Shown: piece after piece, positions 32,901-38,199 of the stretch
How positions within the stretch are numbered: position 1 is the first letter of the stretch
Layout of the letters: the number at the start of each line of letters is the position of its first letter
Origin: Megaustenia siamemsis
Taxonomy: Eukaryota > Mollusca > Gastropoda > Stylommatophora > Ariophantidae
DNA length: 64,000 nucleotides
Assembly (NCBI GenBank): GCA_032433765.1
Contig: JAVIAB010000160.1
Location: 31,106,121-31,170,120 of the forward strand
Reading direction: 5' to 3'
The notes under the pieces: generated by a model
Seen by the model: the letters and a program-made list of their open reading frames with translations, nothing else
Told to the model about the DNA's origin: nothing
The model's database searches: none
Translations under genes and position numbers: made by a program

Positions 32901-35792
32901 GCCAAATGAATAATGATGAAAGAAGGAGGGCAATTATGTACTAAAAAATGTAGTGCTGAAGTCATATGTGCTGGGCCACAAGCACAAATAAACCACTACA
33001 CAACGCATTATTGGCCACTTATTGTCCTTTAGAAGGCGGATGGCAAAAAGGACAAATAATTCTTTTAGTAGCAATCAGGTGAATGTCAGAAAGAGACAGA
33101 ACTTACCTGTTATGGTTATGGTTATTCAAAGGTCCCGGTATCACCGAACTGGACTATTAAGGACTGAATGGTCCTTGCCACCTATCAACCATATTGACCA
33201 GAAGTCCTTTTCTGAGTATATAACCTATCCAATTTCAGTACCTATCTGTTATCGCAGTGTGTATTTCCTCTTGGTTATACCTGTTGAACTGTTCTTGGCT
33301 GTGTTTCGTTCGGATAAAATATTCTGAGTATTTTTTCAGGCATGTTGTATGAAATTATAACAGCCTTGATGTTTCCTTTTCTGTTGTTCAATTTGTTATT
33401 CCCAGCATTATGTTTGTGTTTTAGCTCTATCAGCAAAACATATTTACTATGATCATTTCTGTAGTTCTTAGGCTTTACACATTATTTGACCACTGTTGAC
33501 TTTCCATATAACTGAAATTTACACACAATAAGCATTACTAATAATGGAATCTTACAGAATTCATCAGATCCCCAGCTTGCTCCTGATGCCACCTGAAGAC
33601 TATTTTTAAGCCTGTCCAAATTGACATTCTCTATGCCATTTGCTGTAGATGTAGATGGCAAAACTTCAATAAGACCAGCCTGTTTGGTGAGCTCCACTTG
33701 AGCCTTACGACTTTCTTGCCAGGCCAGTGAGGAACAAAGCAGAGATAAAGTTTTTCCTGTGCCTGTTGGGCTCTCCAACACACCATTTTGACTCTAGAGT
33801 TAGAAATCACAATTACTTAAAGATTTATGGCACATATTTTTATATTATAAAATACATCATTATTTAAAAAATTAAACAATAATTATAAATAAATGTGTTC
33901 CTCTTTCTGCATTTTTAACTCAGGATGTGAATGTTAAATTTTTTTTTAATGTTGAAATTTCTTTTGTTCTTACCACAAAAATTTTGTTATAATTTAAAAG
34001 TTTTTTACTTAAAAACTTTTTTCTTAAACCTATCACAAAATTTTTTAACTCAGGACGTGAATTCAGGGGTAAATAGGAGATTAACTGGAACCTCATCATT
34101 CTCTAATGAAATATGATTATTTCATAGTTTCAGTTCTGCTACAAGAGGCAAAGGCACCTCCCAGCAGCAGAGCTGGAAGTTGTCAGCAACCAACAGCTGA
34201 TGGCTTGCGCCACGATCGGTGAACCAAAACCATCCAGACCCTGCTCCACCTCTCTGTGGTGCCTCCAGTAACAGATTAAGCTGTCTAGTCTAGCCAAGCG
34301 AGTAGGGATCGAAGACAGTCCAGTACTCAAAAATGTCATGCTAAAGTCGGATGTGTTGGGCCGTAAAAGCGCAAATATCACAGTAATACTTCAAACCACA
34401 ACACAACGAAGACACGCCCGCTTAATGTCCTTTTAAGGGCGGATGACAAAGAGGTGTACTCCTTTAGTCATCGGATGAACACAAGCAAGTTCTGCTAGAG
34501 AAAGTGCGGGATGAAAGTCACATTTATTTTCATAAATCTACTTCCAGAAGATAGTTCTGAAGTTACACTGTTTTTCTACAATTCTTAGAAACTTTCCTAG
34601 GTTTTGGTTTTCCTTGATGTCCCTACAAGGTGGTAGTAGTTGTGTATAACAATAATGGAATGCTATTTCACCAGACTAACAATTTGTATCTAGGCGGATT
34701 AGGATTTCCTTCTTTTAGGTGGATTGTCTACCACACTAGCTGTTCCTTCAGCACGGATTTTTACTAACTGTCTTCGTTTTACTAGATGTGTTTCATGGAT
34801 ATAAATTTGACGTGAGTCTTCATTTTTGATAATCTTTGATAATGTTCTTGAGGAATTATCCCAGAGTTTGTTTTATTATTATTTATATTCAGGACACATT
34901 TTACAATTTGTACTCTTTACCGCAATTCTTGTGCAATTAGTTTTCAATATTGTGATATCTGTATGCTTAACCTTACGATACCATCCTAAAAATTACTGCA
35001 TCAAAATACAAATTCTTCCAAATTTGACACTTTGATGTGGTCAAACATTACCTCCATCCGTGTGCCTTCCTAATTACTACCTCTGGTGACCCCTGAGTGT
35101 TGGATTTCTTTCTATGAATGTAGGATTTTTTTTTTTCCTTTTGTGAGATACATCGTTTTTGTGAGGAAACAAAAATTGTCAATTTTCAAGAAATTATTGT
35201 TTTCCTTTTTTTTTTCCTTGATCAGGGAAATCTCTTCAGACATCAGCAAATCTGAAACAACCCTTCATGACTTGGGAAACACAGCAGATAACATTATGAG
35301 GTAGCTGAACATGCTGACGGACTTATGACAACCGTACCATAAGACTGCTGACGGACTTATGACAACCGTACCATAAGACATTGTAACATGTCCAGTCCAT
35401 GAGATGAAACTCAAGTCATAAATCAACCTGAGCCAGGAATTCAGTCCCTGTGTTTTGCCTTGTGTAAACACACGGCTGTGTGTCAAAAGTTCAGAGAAAT
35501 TACTATTTTTAGAGCACCTAATGTTACATTTAAGTGGTAGTCATTTTTACTGCAGCATCATAACTGGAAGAGTTACAGATAGGTATCGTAATTAAGAGTT
35601 AAGATCAAATACGGTCATTTACCCAAACTTCTTCAAAACTTTAAATAGTAAATACATCTTTTTTTTTCTAAAATATAGTCTTATACATACCTTTTGTAGG
35701 CAGGTGAGGACTTTACTCATATAATCCACTTGACATGGATAAGGTGTGAATGGGAAATTAACTGGAACATCATTAATATCTAAGAGAGGCAT
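2869..35792 (-). CDS. RTEL1: RTEL1 helicase, 5' half of the gene (13 coding exons found)
   Basis: Regulator of telomere elongation helicase 1, an XPD-family superfamily 2 DNA helicase with an iron-sulfur cluster. In animals it unwinds T-loops, D-loops and G-quadruplexes to protect telomeres and restrain recombination. Exons joined in phase by GT-AG introns give about 415 residues, including the N-terminal motif [13 protein letters not shown], Walker [10 protein letters not shown], motif Ia ASRTHSQL, the four cluster cysteines (QLCIH, NLCRVK, RQCHFY, KTCPYY) and the DEAH box FDEAHN. The gene continues past base 1, so the C-terminal helicase half, harmonin-like domains and PIP box are not seen. 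One short exon between 8030 and 2943 (equivalent to the human segment just before IVF) was not located. Introns of up to several kb are full of repeats, and the coding exons show no disabling change. Confidence 0.93.
2985..3325 (+). repeat. Second copy of the short repeat at 547, also split by SINE1
   Basis: Left part aatctcatcttcagtttt to 3054 and right part resuming at about 3300 match 590-625 and 890-930. The SINE1 here sits about 25 bases further along than in the copy at 547, so the two insertions are independent. Confidence 0.65.
3055..3299 (+). repeat. SINE1 copy with 13-base target-site duplication
   Basis: Forward copy missing the first few bases of the tRNA-like head. Flanked by tacaatattcttg at 3042-3054 and 3300-3312. 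Confidence 0.9.
3430..3725 (+). pseudogene. LINE ORF2 C-terminal fragment
   Basis: Broken reading frame with the basic pattern [13 protein letters not shown], then a [12 protein letters not shown] stretch and a region ending [13 protein letters not shown]. This is the post-RT region common to APE-class LINE ORF2 proteins, here with a stop codon. It lies in an RTEL1 intron, antisense to the gene. Confidence 0.6.
3735..4000. repeat. SINE4-like interspersed repeat
   Basis: Contains the family blocks gatcctactccacctt, taacagactaacttg, gccaagtgagcggcgatc and attttaaaggcagacaac. Sister copies lie at 9893, 15890, 32755 and 34140. Polarity is not resolved, and a polymerase III origin is possible but unproven. 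Confidence 0.6.
4085..4500 (-). repeat. SINE2, long reverse copy
   Basis: Nearly complete copy. The tRNA-like head is at the right end (GGTTTGATTCCCACC on the minus strand near 4440, preceded by the TCTAGAGGTAAGG block) and the 3' end near 4090. It overlaps an open frame at 4124-4468, which I treat as a shadow. Confidence 0.7.
4525..4850 (+). pseudogene. LINE ORF2 3' end fragment
   Basis: Reads [19 protein letters not shown], then a stop, then GRGRPKEGG, and ends in a GAA-rich tract. This is the GRGRP-type region near the C-terminus of APE-class LINE ORF2 proteins. Several stops and frameshifts make it a relic. Confidence 0.65.
4980..5165 (-). repeat. LINE-C 3' end with short (GATA)n tail
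   Basis: Minus-strand sequence reading [18 protein letters not shown] then [10 protein letters not shown], ending in four to five GATA units (4982-5000). It is the 3' end of the LINE described at 56882, whose tail has grown to over 600 bases. Confidence 0.75.
5160..5815 (+). other. Unassigned sequence with a broken open frame
   Basis: A plus-strand frame reads [20 protein letters not shown] then [15 protein letters not shown] and, after stops, [14 protein letters not shown]. It looks formerly protein-coding, but I do not recognise it. A LINE ORF1 or gag-like source is possible. Confidence 0.25.
5850..6765 (+). pseudogene. LINE-E ORF2 fragment with RNase H domain
   Basis: Ribonuclease H region of a non-LTR retrotransposon. 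The first RNase H motif reads [10 protein letters not shown] (about 6100). Stops follow, then the motif [17 protein letters not shown] (about 6400-6460) and an open tail from 6450 ending [15 protein letters not shown] at about 6755. The copy is broken by several stops, so it is inactive. Sister copies lie at 10235, 36200 and 60765. It sits in the RTEL1 intron where the unlocated exon should be. Confidence 0.8.
7150..7540 (-). pseudogene. LINE ORF2 3' end fragment, antisense
   Basis: The minus strand reads a Trp-rich [15 protein letters not shown], then KRKTKRD, and ends near [19 protein letters not shown], with stops between. This is the C-terminal pattern of APE-class LINE ORF2. Confidence 0.55.
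7541..8029. other. Intronic AT-rich sequence, no feature recognised
   Basis: No coding, repeat or RNA signal was recognised by eye. The missing RTEL1 exon could lie here or in 2944-5160, but no segment with the expected residues was found. Confidence 0.4.
8030..8130 (-). CDS. RTEL1: RTEL1 exon ([13 protein letters not shown])
   Basis: Acceptor TTCCAG, donor GTATTG; 1+99+1 nt. It encodes [20 protein letters not shown] and continues to [11 protein letters not shown], matching human YIFELFAEAQITF. Phase joins exactly to the exon at 11759. Confidence 0.92.
8205..8552 (+). repeat. ISE1 interspersed repeat, near full length
   Basis: About 345 bp of a family also present at 18279-18599 and 55022-56098. 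Blocks in order: gagctactgag, gctctgtgcacac, gatcatgtttcgatattc, gtgttcactttc, ggtgtgtgctgag, gggactgcag, cctttctttgtttgga, gattccactggcacgggc, gtgataccggggccttc, ataaccata. It has no ORF and no tRNA-like promoter that I can see. Confidence 0.75.
9095..9630 (+). repeat. Old SINE1-related copy interrupted by a LINE fragment
   Basis: The head resembles SINE1 (GAGCAGTTCAGTGGTTAGTG, GGTTCAATCTC) and the tail matches its 3' end (acactaacaccatattc, then a CCCCTTTACTTTTT end). The middle is replaced at about 9172-9355 by a (TTTC)n run and a reversed LINE 3' fragment. Divergence is much higher than for other copies. Confidence 0.55.
9893..10190. repeat. SINE4-like interspersed repeat
   Basis: Shares with 34140-34490 the blocks ccctacaccacctcc, ggctaagcgaatagagatc, cagtactcaaaaatgtc, gttggatgtgctggg and cttaatgtccttttaaagg, followed by a gcggatgatgg end. 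Confidence 0.65.
10235..10790 (-). pseudogene. LINE-E RNase H / C-terminal fragment, antisense
   Basis: Minus-strand relic of the LINE at 5850. It ends with a short (GAT)n tract at 10245-10260 and contains [24 protein letters not shown] text with several stops. It retains the Trp-Thr-Leu block near the C-terminus ([12 protein letters not shown]). Confidence 0.7.
10791..11758. other. RTEL1 intron, no feature recognised
   Basis: The segment 11177-11492 has open frames on both strands, neither with a recognised motif. Nothing else is supported here. Confidence 0.35.
11759..11837 (-). CDS. RTEL1: RTEL1 exon ([16 protein letters not shown])
   Basis: Acceptor TTTAG, donor GTAAAT; 2+75+2 nt. It encodes [20 protein letters not shown] and continues to GKSLPGR, aligned with human [20 protein letters not shown]. 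Phase fits both neighbours. Confidence 0.88.
13122..13160 (-). CDS. RTEL1: RTEL1 micro-exon ([12 protein letters not shown])
   Basis: 39-nt exon between TTTCAG and GTAAGTG. It encodes [13 protein letters not shown] and matches human NMELEDIAKLK. It is supported by phase (1 nt carried in, 1 nt carried out) and a strong donor. Confidence 0.86.
13161..14090. other. RTEL1 intron, AT-rich, nothing recognised
   Basis: Low-complexity AT-rich sequence. A block at about 13620-13830 (gtggctacgagggccctgac) may be a further repeat, but no second copy was found here. Confidence 0.3.
14092..15660 (-). pseudogene. LINE-D: RT C-terminus and RNase H, ending in (GA)n
   Basis: A 5'-truncated non-LTR retrotransposon. 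In minus-strand order it has the post-RT block [18 protein letters not shown], a linker around 14936-15313 ([20 protein letters not shown]), a ribonuclease H segment with [13 protein letters not shown] and [20 protein letters not shown], then the C-terminal [13 protein letters not shown] knuckle-like block. The protein ends [15 protein letters not shown] followed by a stop. The 3' end is TGATTGAGTCTTGATCGCAG plus (GA)n at 14092-14105. Frameshifts split it, so this copy is inactive. Its last 80-90 bases recur as the 3' tails of the composites at 48300, 52148 and 55271, so it belongs to their likely mobilising family. Confidence 0.85.
15890..16185. repeat. SINE4-like repeat, degraded
   Basis: Retains gtctggctaagtgtgtag, gatcaagaaggaa, ccagtaccca, and cttaatgccattttaggc from the family at 9893 and 34140. 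Confidence 0.5.
16331..16478 (-). CDS. RTEL1: RTEL1 exon ([18 protein letters not shown])
   Basis: Acceptor TTTAAG, donor GTAATT; 49 codons plus 1 nt. It encodes [20 protein letters not shown] then an acidic, helical stretch ending QVEDSVI. It follows the DEAH exon directly and matches human [20 protein letters not shown]. Confidence 0.94.
16487..16548. repeat. Short direct duplication of 24 bases
   Basis: cattattaaatataaagttg with the following catca occurs twice back to back just upstream of the exon at 16331. Confidence 0.6.
16745..17048 (-). repeat. SINE2, reverse copy
   Basis: Matches the family at 4085 from its 3' region to the tRNA-like head at the right (gtctaaccactaaatcattc, then aattcccccc). 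A CA-rich microsatellite abuts its 5' end. Confidence 0.65.
17052..17098. repeat. (CA)n/(CG)-interrupted dinucleotide repeat
   Basis: Alternating CA with a short CGCACGCGCG interruption. No other feature. Confidence 0.9.
17354..17608 (-). repeat. SINE1 copy, full length with target-site duplication
   Basis: Flanked by actctaaagctgt at 17341-17353 and 17609-17621. Its 3' T-run is 13 bases, seen as A on the plus strand at 17354. Confidence 0.92.
18095..18800 (+). pseudogene. LINE-B ORF2 3' end, split by ISE1
   Basis: Reads [22 protein letters not shown] text, [12 protein letters not shown], then (after the ISE1 at 18279-18599) [34 protein letters not shown] and a stop followed by a short (GAT)n tail. 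Sister copies lie at 28945, 39915, 43265, 48120/50862 and 63545. Confidence 0.8.
18279..18599 (-). repeat. ISE1, complete copy defining the family ends
   Basis: Inserted in LINE-B with the 10-base direct repeat agctggaata at 18269-18278 and 18600-18609. The copy is 321 bp with ends gttatagttattcgaagg and gctccggcagcaagcc on the plus strand. It has no ORF and no terminal inverted repeat. Confidence 0.85.
18893..19104 (-). repeat. SINE1 copy truncated in its tRNA-like head
   Basis: Body and T-run intact, but the copy stops at about 19104 within the B-box-proximal region (cctcttg then unrelated sequence). Confidence 0.85.
19240..19480 (+). repeat. Interspersed repeat shared with 36999-37345
   Basis: The segment cctgatttttccctaagcct through gctgacacactccatcttc and agcaggctggatg matches the reverse complement of 37260-37345. 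No coding signal. Confidence 0.5.
19611..19676 (-). CDS. RTEL1: RTEL1 exon carrying the DEAH box
   Basis: 22 codons in phase 0, acceptor CCAG after a T/C run, donor GTAAAT. It encodes [20 protein letters not shown] plus NL, helicase motif II (Walker B). The acidic and histidine residues needed for ATP hydrolysis are intact. Confidence 0.95.
20090..20174 (-). CDS. RTEL1: RTEL1 exon with fourth Fe-S cysteine
   Basis: Acceptor TTTTCCAG, donor GTGAA; 85 nt. It encodes [20 protein letters not shown] then YNYLLDSK, closely matching human [26 protein letters not shown]. The cysteine is the fourth cluster ligand. Confidence 0.95.
20511..20985 (+). repeat. SINE2 copy with a nested SINE1 3' fragment
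   Basis: Head gggggaatgggtgggc with B-box GGTTTGATCCCCACC. The body resumes after a reversed SINE1 3' fragment at 20598-20669, and the SINE2 body then runs to about 20985. Confidence 0.7.
20598..20669 (-). repeat. SINE1 3'-end fragment
   Basis: Only the last 70 bases with the T-run, inserted in SINE2. As a very short 5'-truncated copy, it shows that SINE1 truncates like a retroposon. Confidence 0.75.
21660..22685 (-). pseudogene. Mariner-like transposase relic, split by a foldback element
   Basis: Minus-strand order: helix-turn-helix block [20 protein letters not shown] with [13 protein letters not shown] (22485-22673), a foldback insertion (22298-22448), then [20 protein letters not shown] with WKHPRPP, then the C-terminal open frame 21712-22074 with [12 protein letters not shown]. 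The catalytic first-Asp motif reads GDELW, and the second motif reads YNNAHPH where family members have DNA. With the frameshifts, this copy is dead. Terminal inverted repeats were not found. Confidence 0.8.
22298..22448. mobile_element. Foldback (palindromic) element of about 150 bp
   Basis: Two arms of about 60 bases (22298-22357 and 22389-22448) are near-perfect reverse complements, for example gtaacggctttacgtgg against the reverse of cacgtaaagctgttac. The central loop is about 30 bases with its own small palindrome (cggccaagtaggcc). It interrupts the mariner-like relic, so it is a young MITE-type or foldback insertion. Confidence 0.85.
23248..23332 (-). CDS. RTEL1: RTEL1 exon ([15 protein letters not shown])
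   Basis: Acceptor ATAG, donor GTGAGG; 85 nt. It encodes [20 protein letters not shown] then IIKIGHKTK, matching human SPILDIEDLVKSGSKHR. Confidence 0.93.
23735..24195 (+). pseudogene. LINE-A 3' end, 5'-truncated
   Basis: Closely matches 39375-39830 of the long LINE-A copy but carries stops (an ATGTAG early and TGAACGAGT in place of TGGACGAGT). The tail is irregular (GATGAT). It lies antisense in RTEL1 intron sequence. Confidence 0.85.
24215..24320 (+). pseudogene. LINE-F C-terminal fragment
   Basis: Retains CNLLGHLY-, LKVSNTMSL- and [12 protein letters not shown] text, matching the C-terminal zinc-knuckle-like region of an RNase H LINE better preserved at 36720. Short and broken. Confidence 0.45.
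25032..25189 (-). CDS. Candidate first coding exon of an unrecognised gene
   Basis: ATG at 25189 opens 52 codons plus 2 nt, ending at a consensus donor (ATAG|GTGAGT). The product begins [20 protein letters not shown] and ends [16 protein letters not shown] do not recognise it. It lies inside an RTEL1 intron on the same strand. It cannot splice in frame to the next RTEL1 exon, because phase 2 meets an exon that needs phase 1 and a stop follows. It could be a nested gene, a poison exon or a repeat-derived frame. Confidence 0.35.
25337..25590 (+). repeat. SINE1 copy heading the composite
   Basis: Shares with the copy at 47771 the head variant AGTCACGATAG (other copies have AGCCGCGATAG) and the 3' junction tacttttcctttttttc, so both descend from one composite. 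Confidence 0.88.
26031..26438. repeat. 31-bp satellite, about 13 monomers
   Basis: Monomer gtctggacccataacaaaat plus gacgattttta. Monomers toward the right carry the variant acagcttaacgattctt or acagcataacgattttt, alternating as a two-monomer unit. It is the reverse complement of the array at 43812. Confidence 0.95.
27167..27227 (-). CDS. RTEL1: RTEL1 exon with second and third Fe-S cysteines
   Basis: 61 nt, acceptor GACCAG, donor GTAAAT. It encodes [20 protein letters not shown], matching human HLCRKKVASRSCHFYNNVE. Both cysteines are cluster ligands. Confidence 0.95.
27725..27905 (-). pseudogene. LINE-C 3' fragment
   Basis: Matches the reverse-strand LINE-C region at 57040-57190 (ctgagggaatcaatgcctac, cccatttgagggct). 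No intact frame. Confidence 0.6.
27927..28008 (-). CDS. RTEL1: RTEL1 exon with first Fe-S cysteine
   Basis: 82 nt, acceptor GACAG, donor GTAAGA. It encodes [20 protein letters not shown] then LTNNAAK, matching human [20 protein letters not shown]. Confidence 0.95.
28104..28582. repeat. Tandem copies of a 45-bp unit, split by SINE3
   Basis: The unit gactgataagaaaatattta, then tccaaaagttgagagttattaacag, occurs three times to the left of the SINE3 at 28205 and once to its right. The SINE landed inside a small local tandem array. Confidence 0.75.
28205..28530 (-). repeat. SINE3, complete copy with target-site duplication
   Basis: Flanked by gactgacaagaaa at 28192-28204 and 28531-28543. The head (minus strand) starts near 28530 with the B-box-like GTTTGATTCCCGC, and the far end carries a GTAAAGGTAAAGTACGAGAC motif. 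Confidence 0.88.
28945..29490 (+). pseudogene. LINE-B ORF2 3' end
   Basis: Contains [18 protein letters not shown] at 29005, then (after frameshifts) [20 protein letters not shown], and ends with a (GATGAT) tail at about 29480. It is inactive because it is 5'-truncated and frameshifted. Confidence 0.78.
29547..29797 (-). repeat. SINE1 copy with target-site duplication
   Basis: Flanked by caatttgaMaag at 29535-29546 and 29798-29809 (one mismatch). The usual T-run is replaced by a run of C on the plus strand (G on the element strand). Confidence 0.87.
30147..30445 (-). pseudogene. LINE-A 3' end, antisense
   Basis: Reverse copy of the last 300 bases of LINE-A, with the (GAT)n tail at 30147-30160 and the GKRGRGRPR region degraded. 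Confidence 0.8.
30745..30829 (-). CDS. RTEL1: RTEL1 exon with helicase motif Ia
   Basis: 85 nt, acceptor TTTACAG, donor GTAATA. It encodes [20 protein letters not shown] then LKRTAYSR, matching human [20 protein letters not shown]. Confidence 0.96.
31410..31825 (-). repeat. SINE2, reverse copy
   Basis: Shares caccatacaggcagatattc, the TGCCATTTTTTGGTCTACTT-like block and the final tRNA-like head with other copies. An open plus-strand frame from 31756 starts inside it and is not supported as a gene. Confidence 0.65.
32080..32205. repeat. 19-bp tandem repeat, about six copies
   Basis: Unit gcaactgaaactgcagcaa, one copy shortened to 12 bases. It lies in RTEL1 intron 2. Confidence 0.93.
32755..33060. 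repeat. SINE4-like repeat
   Basis: Contains gatcaagaccctgctccacc, gtctggccaaatgaat, tagtgctgaagtcatatg and a gtcctttagaaggcgg end. Confidence 0.6.
33113..33160 (-). repeat. ISE1 terminal fragment
   Basis: ggttattcaaaggtcccggt plus atcac matches one terminus of ISE1 (compare 18285-18310). Confidence 0.5.
33556..33793 (-). CDS. RTEL1: RTEL1 exon with Walker A motif
   Basis: 238 nt, acceptor CTCTAG, donor GTAAGA. It encodes [20 protein letters not shown] then [18 protein letters not shown] and a low-similarity linker to GSDEF. The Walker A residues GTGKT bind ATP. The linker after the motif is longer and different from the vertebrate sequence, which is usual for this loop. Confidence 0.96.
34140..34490. 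repeat. SINE4, best-preserved copy
   Basis: About 350 bp: gaggcaaaggcacctcccag, gccacgatcggtgaacc, cagaccctgctccacc, gccaagcgagtagggatcg, gtcggatgtgttggg, and cttaatgtccttttaaggg followed by cggatgac. No flanking duplication found. Confidence 0.65.
35311..35378. repeat. 34-bp direct duplication
   Basis: tgctgacggacttatgacaa plus ccgtaccataagac occurs twice back to back, apparently identical. Confidence 0.95.
35691..35792 (-). CDS. RTEL1: RTEL1 first coding exon
   Basis: ATG at 35792; 34 codons ending at donor GTATGT. It encodes [20 protein letters not shown] then [14 protein letters not shown], aligned with the human N-terminus ending YMTKVLECLQQ. An in-frame ATG at 35807 would add five residues, but it falls inside the polypyrimidine/AG acceptor at 35801-35825, so the start at 35792 is preferred. 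Confidence 0.95.
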
Positions 35793-35800
35793 TTTGTGTT

Positions 35801-35830
35801 CTGACAAGAAAATTAAAAAAAAAGATTAAT
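35801..35830 (-). other. RTEL1: Splice acceptor of a 5'-UTR intron of RTEL1
   Basis: On the minus strand a T9 run followed by AATTTTCTTGTCAG lies 8 bases before the start codon. This is a strong acceptor, so a non-coding 5' exon and the promoter should lie further right; I could not place them. Confidence 0.7.
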
Positions 35831-36199
35831 TACGGGGGGAGGGGGTGGGGAATAAAGTAATGTGAGACTGCAATAATGCTGCAGAAAGAAGAATAAAAGG
35901 ACAACCAACAAAAATGAAGAAATAATATAAAATGCGATGGTTAGAAGTATGTATAGGAAATTACTAGACATGATCTGTGTTAGAACGTGTCTTCCTATAC
36001 CTCATGGCTGCAAAGAATTCCCTTCTATTTCTTCCACCGGTGTCCCAGCATATCTCTGTTCCTGCAGGGTGTTGATTGTAGATACATCTGCCTTTCCCAC
36101 TAAGCACCCCAAATCAACCAGACCCCTTTTCCACTTTTAGACTCCTCAGTCACTTGATGTATACATCATTGTCCCACTCATCCTCCTTCTTTTCTTTTA

Positions 36200-36660
36200 A
36201 GAAATGAAAAACAAACTTGGCGATGACCTCTTTGTCCAGAGTAAATCCACACTCAGTGCTAAATCACCTGCAAGCTTTTCAACTATTTCATGTTATTGCT
36301 GCCATTGCTGCTACTATCTTCATTCTCATGCTGGACACCATAACACCACTTCTCTACCATGTTGGTATGCCACAAAACCCCAACCACTGCATACAGAACC
36401 ATCCGTGTAGATGACTAGGGTCCTGAGGTGACATTACATTTTCAATGGATTCCCATAATATGACCTCAGTAACTCCGTAAGCCCAGTTGCGAAACTCCTT
36501 GTGGAGCTGAATAATTACTTTGGTTAGCCTTTTTTTTCCACTGTTACTTCTATCCAATCCTTGCCAGTCCCAATGTCATTCAGATCACATACTCTCCTTA
36601 TGGATTCCTCCAGCTCGGCCATCCAGGACTTTCTGCACCTGAAGTGCCTGCCCTTGGTCA
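36200..36660 (-). pseudogene. LINE-E RNase H fragment
   Basis: Minus strand reads VCDLNDIGTGKDWIEVTVE (about 36600-36540) and then the RNase H first motif LVIYTDGSVCSGWGFVAYQ (about 36410-36350). It carries frameshifts. Confidence 0.72.
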
Positions 36661-36719
36661 TACACAATTCTAAATGCTAGGGATGTTTAGATACAAATAA
36701 ACCCATACAGCAATTACAG

Positions 36720-36998
36720 AGATTCCAGCAGACCATCTTCTTCTGCCTGAGAATTGGTCATTGTAGACTCCTAAGTGACCTCCAATGACTCAAAGTGTCC
36801 CACACAAACGAATGCTGATACAAAACTGGTATCCTGAACCAAAAGCATATCCTCCATCTGTGTCAAGCCCACAAGGAACCACGATGCAAAATCTGGTCAA
36901 AGGGTGCTGAACTAAGGCAGAAACTATGGGACAGCTGGCATGACCTGGAGAGAACTGTCAGCTTCATTATGGAAATGGGTCTGCATATCTGACCTCAT
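36720..36998 (+). pseudogene. LINE-F ORF2 C-terminus
   Basis: Reads FCLRIGHCRLLSDLQ, a stop, LKVSHTNEC, and then a region ending LRQKLWDSWHDLERTVSFIM with EMGLHI and a stop. This is the typical C-terminus of RNase H-bearing LINE ORF2 proteins with a Cys/His knuckle. Confidence 0.7.
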
Positions 36999-37345
36999 AA
37001 ACTAAAGACTAGGAAGGCCTCTCCTATCAGGACGGGGTAAGTGCAATGCAACAAATGGAAGTGTTGCACCATTTTAAAAAAACACCAATGACAGGACACG
37101 TGGGGGTGAGTAAGAGTCGCATTCAAACCTGTATACATGAGGAAGGACACCCTAGAAAAGAAACTACTGCTGCCAGCAGTTACCATTGGGAGAACCAGAC
37201 AGAAACCATGGACAGGGTTGCCCCAACAGCCCTGGCTGGCATCCATCCTACAAGAAGAAAAACTCCTATGCCAAACTAATGATCCAGCCTGCTGAAGACA
37301 GAGTGTGTCAGCCACGGCACAGGTTTAGGAGAAAAATCAGGAGAC
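36999..37345 (-). repeat. Interspersed repeat shared with 19240-19480
   Basis: The reverse strand contains cctgatttttctcctaaacc, gtggctgacacactctgtct and tcagcaggctggat. It follows LINE-F directly and may be its 3' flank or another family. Confidence 0.45.
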
Positions 37346-37686
37346 ACACACATTTACTAGTACTGACCAAGTGACCTGCTCATCATGTGTCATGATGTTG
37401 CTCTTACCTCTCCACCATAAAATAGGACAAAGTCAAGTCCACATGATCACAAGACTTGGAAGTTGAACAAGAAGGAAGAAGATAGAAATCTAGCTGAGAT
37501 ATAAGGATGTTTGCAGGGTTTCCTTGAGTGAATTTTCAACCAGCAAATGAAACTGGGAAAATCTGGCATCAGATTATAGCACATAGTGAACAAACATTTT
37601 TTTAATGTCATGATGACAAAGGTCACATATAGTTTTTAGGACACTATTCCCAGTGAGCTCTGAGACAAAAATCTTAAAATATATAA

Positions 37687-37965
37687 TTGAAGAAGAATGT
37701 AACCCCTACACACCTAGACTGCACTCATATTCCTGATTTGTTAGCAGGATGTGGTCAGAAATGTGTAATATATTGTAGTGTATCAATGCTATTGACATTC
37801 AGCAACAGTGAAGGTGAGGAAGAAGATGTATACCCGGAAAAGTGTTTACATACAGTGAAATCTACGCTGCCAAAATCAGCATGGTGCACAGTGTGTCGAA
37901 ATGTACGGAAAGAGTTAATTTTCACATTAAATTGGAAAAAAAATTGTCAGACAATAACTTACTAA
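37687..37965 (+). other. Unrecognised open frame of 92 codons
   Basis: The product starts MKKNVTPTHLDCTHIPDLLA and has a CTVCRNVRKEL stretch with paired cysteines. There is no splice-site or homology support that I can see; it may be repeat-derived. Confidence 0.15.
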
Positions 37966-38199
37966 TACGACTAACTTACTAATTTAAATATTACTAACAC
38001 TTAAATTACAATAAACAAACTTTATAGCCCACACTCACACATTACATGTCATTACAACAATGATTATAACAATTACAAGACATTATTTATTAATTATTTT
38101 CACTAATTTTTAACTTATTCAAGTTACTGAATCTGGAGAATAATTGTACGAAAGTATAAAATAATAATTTTTATATTGAAAAGTAACAAATCTGAATGA

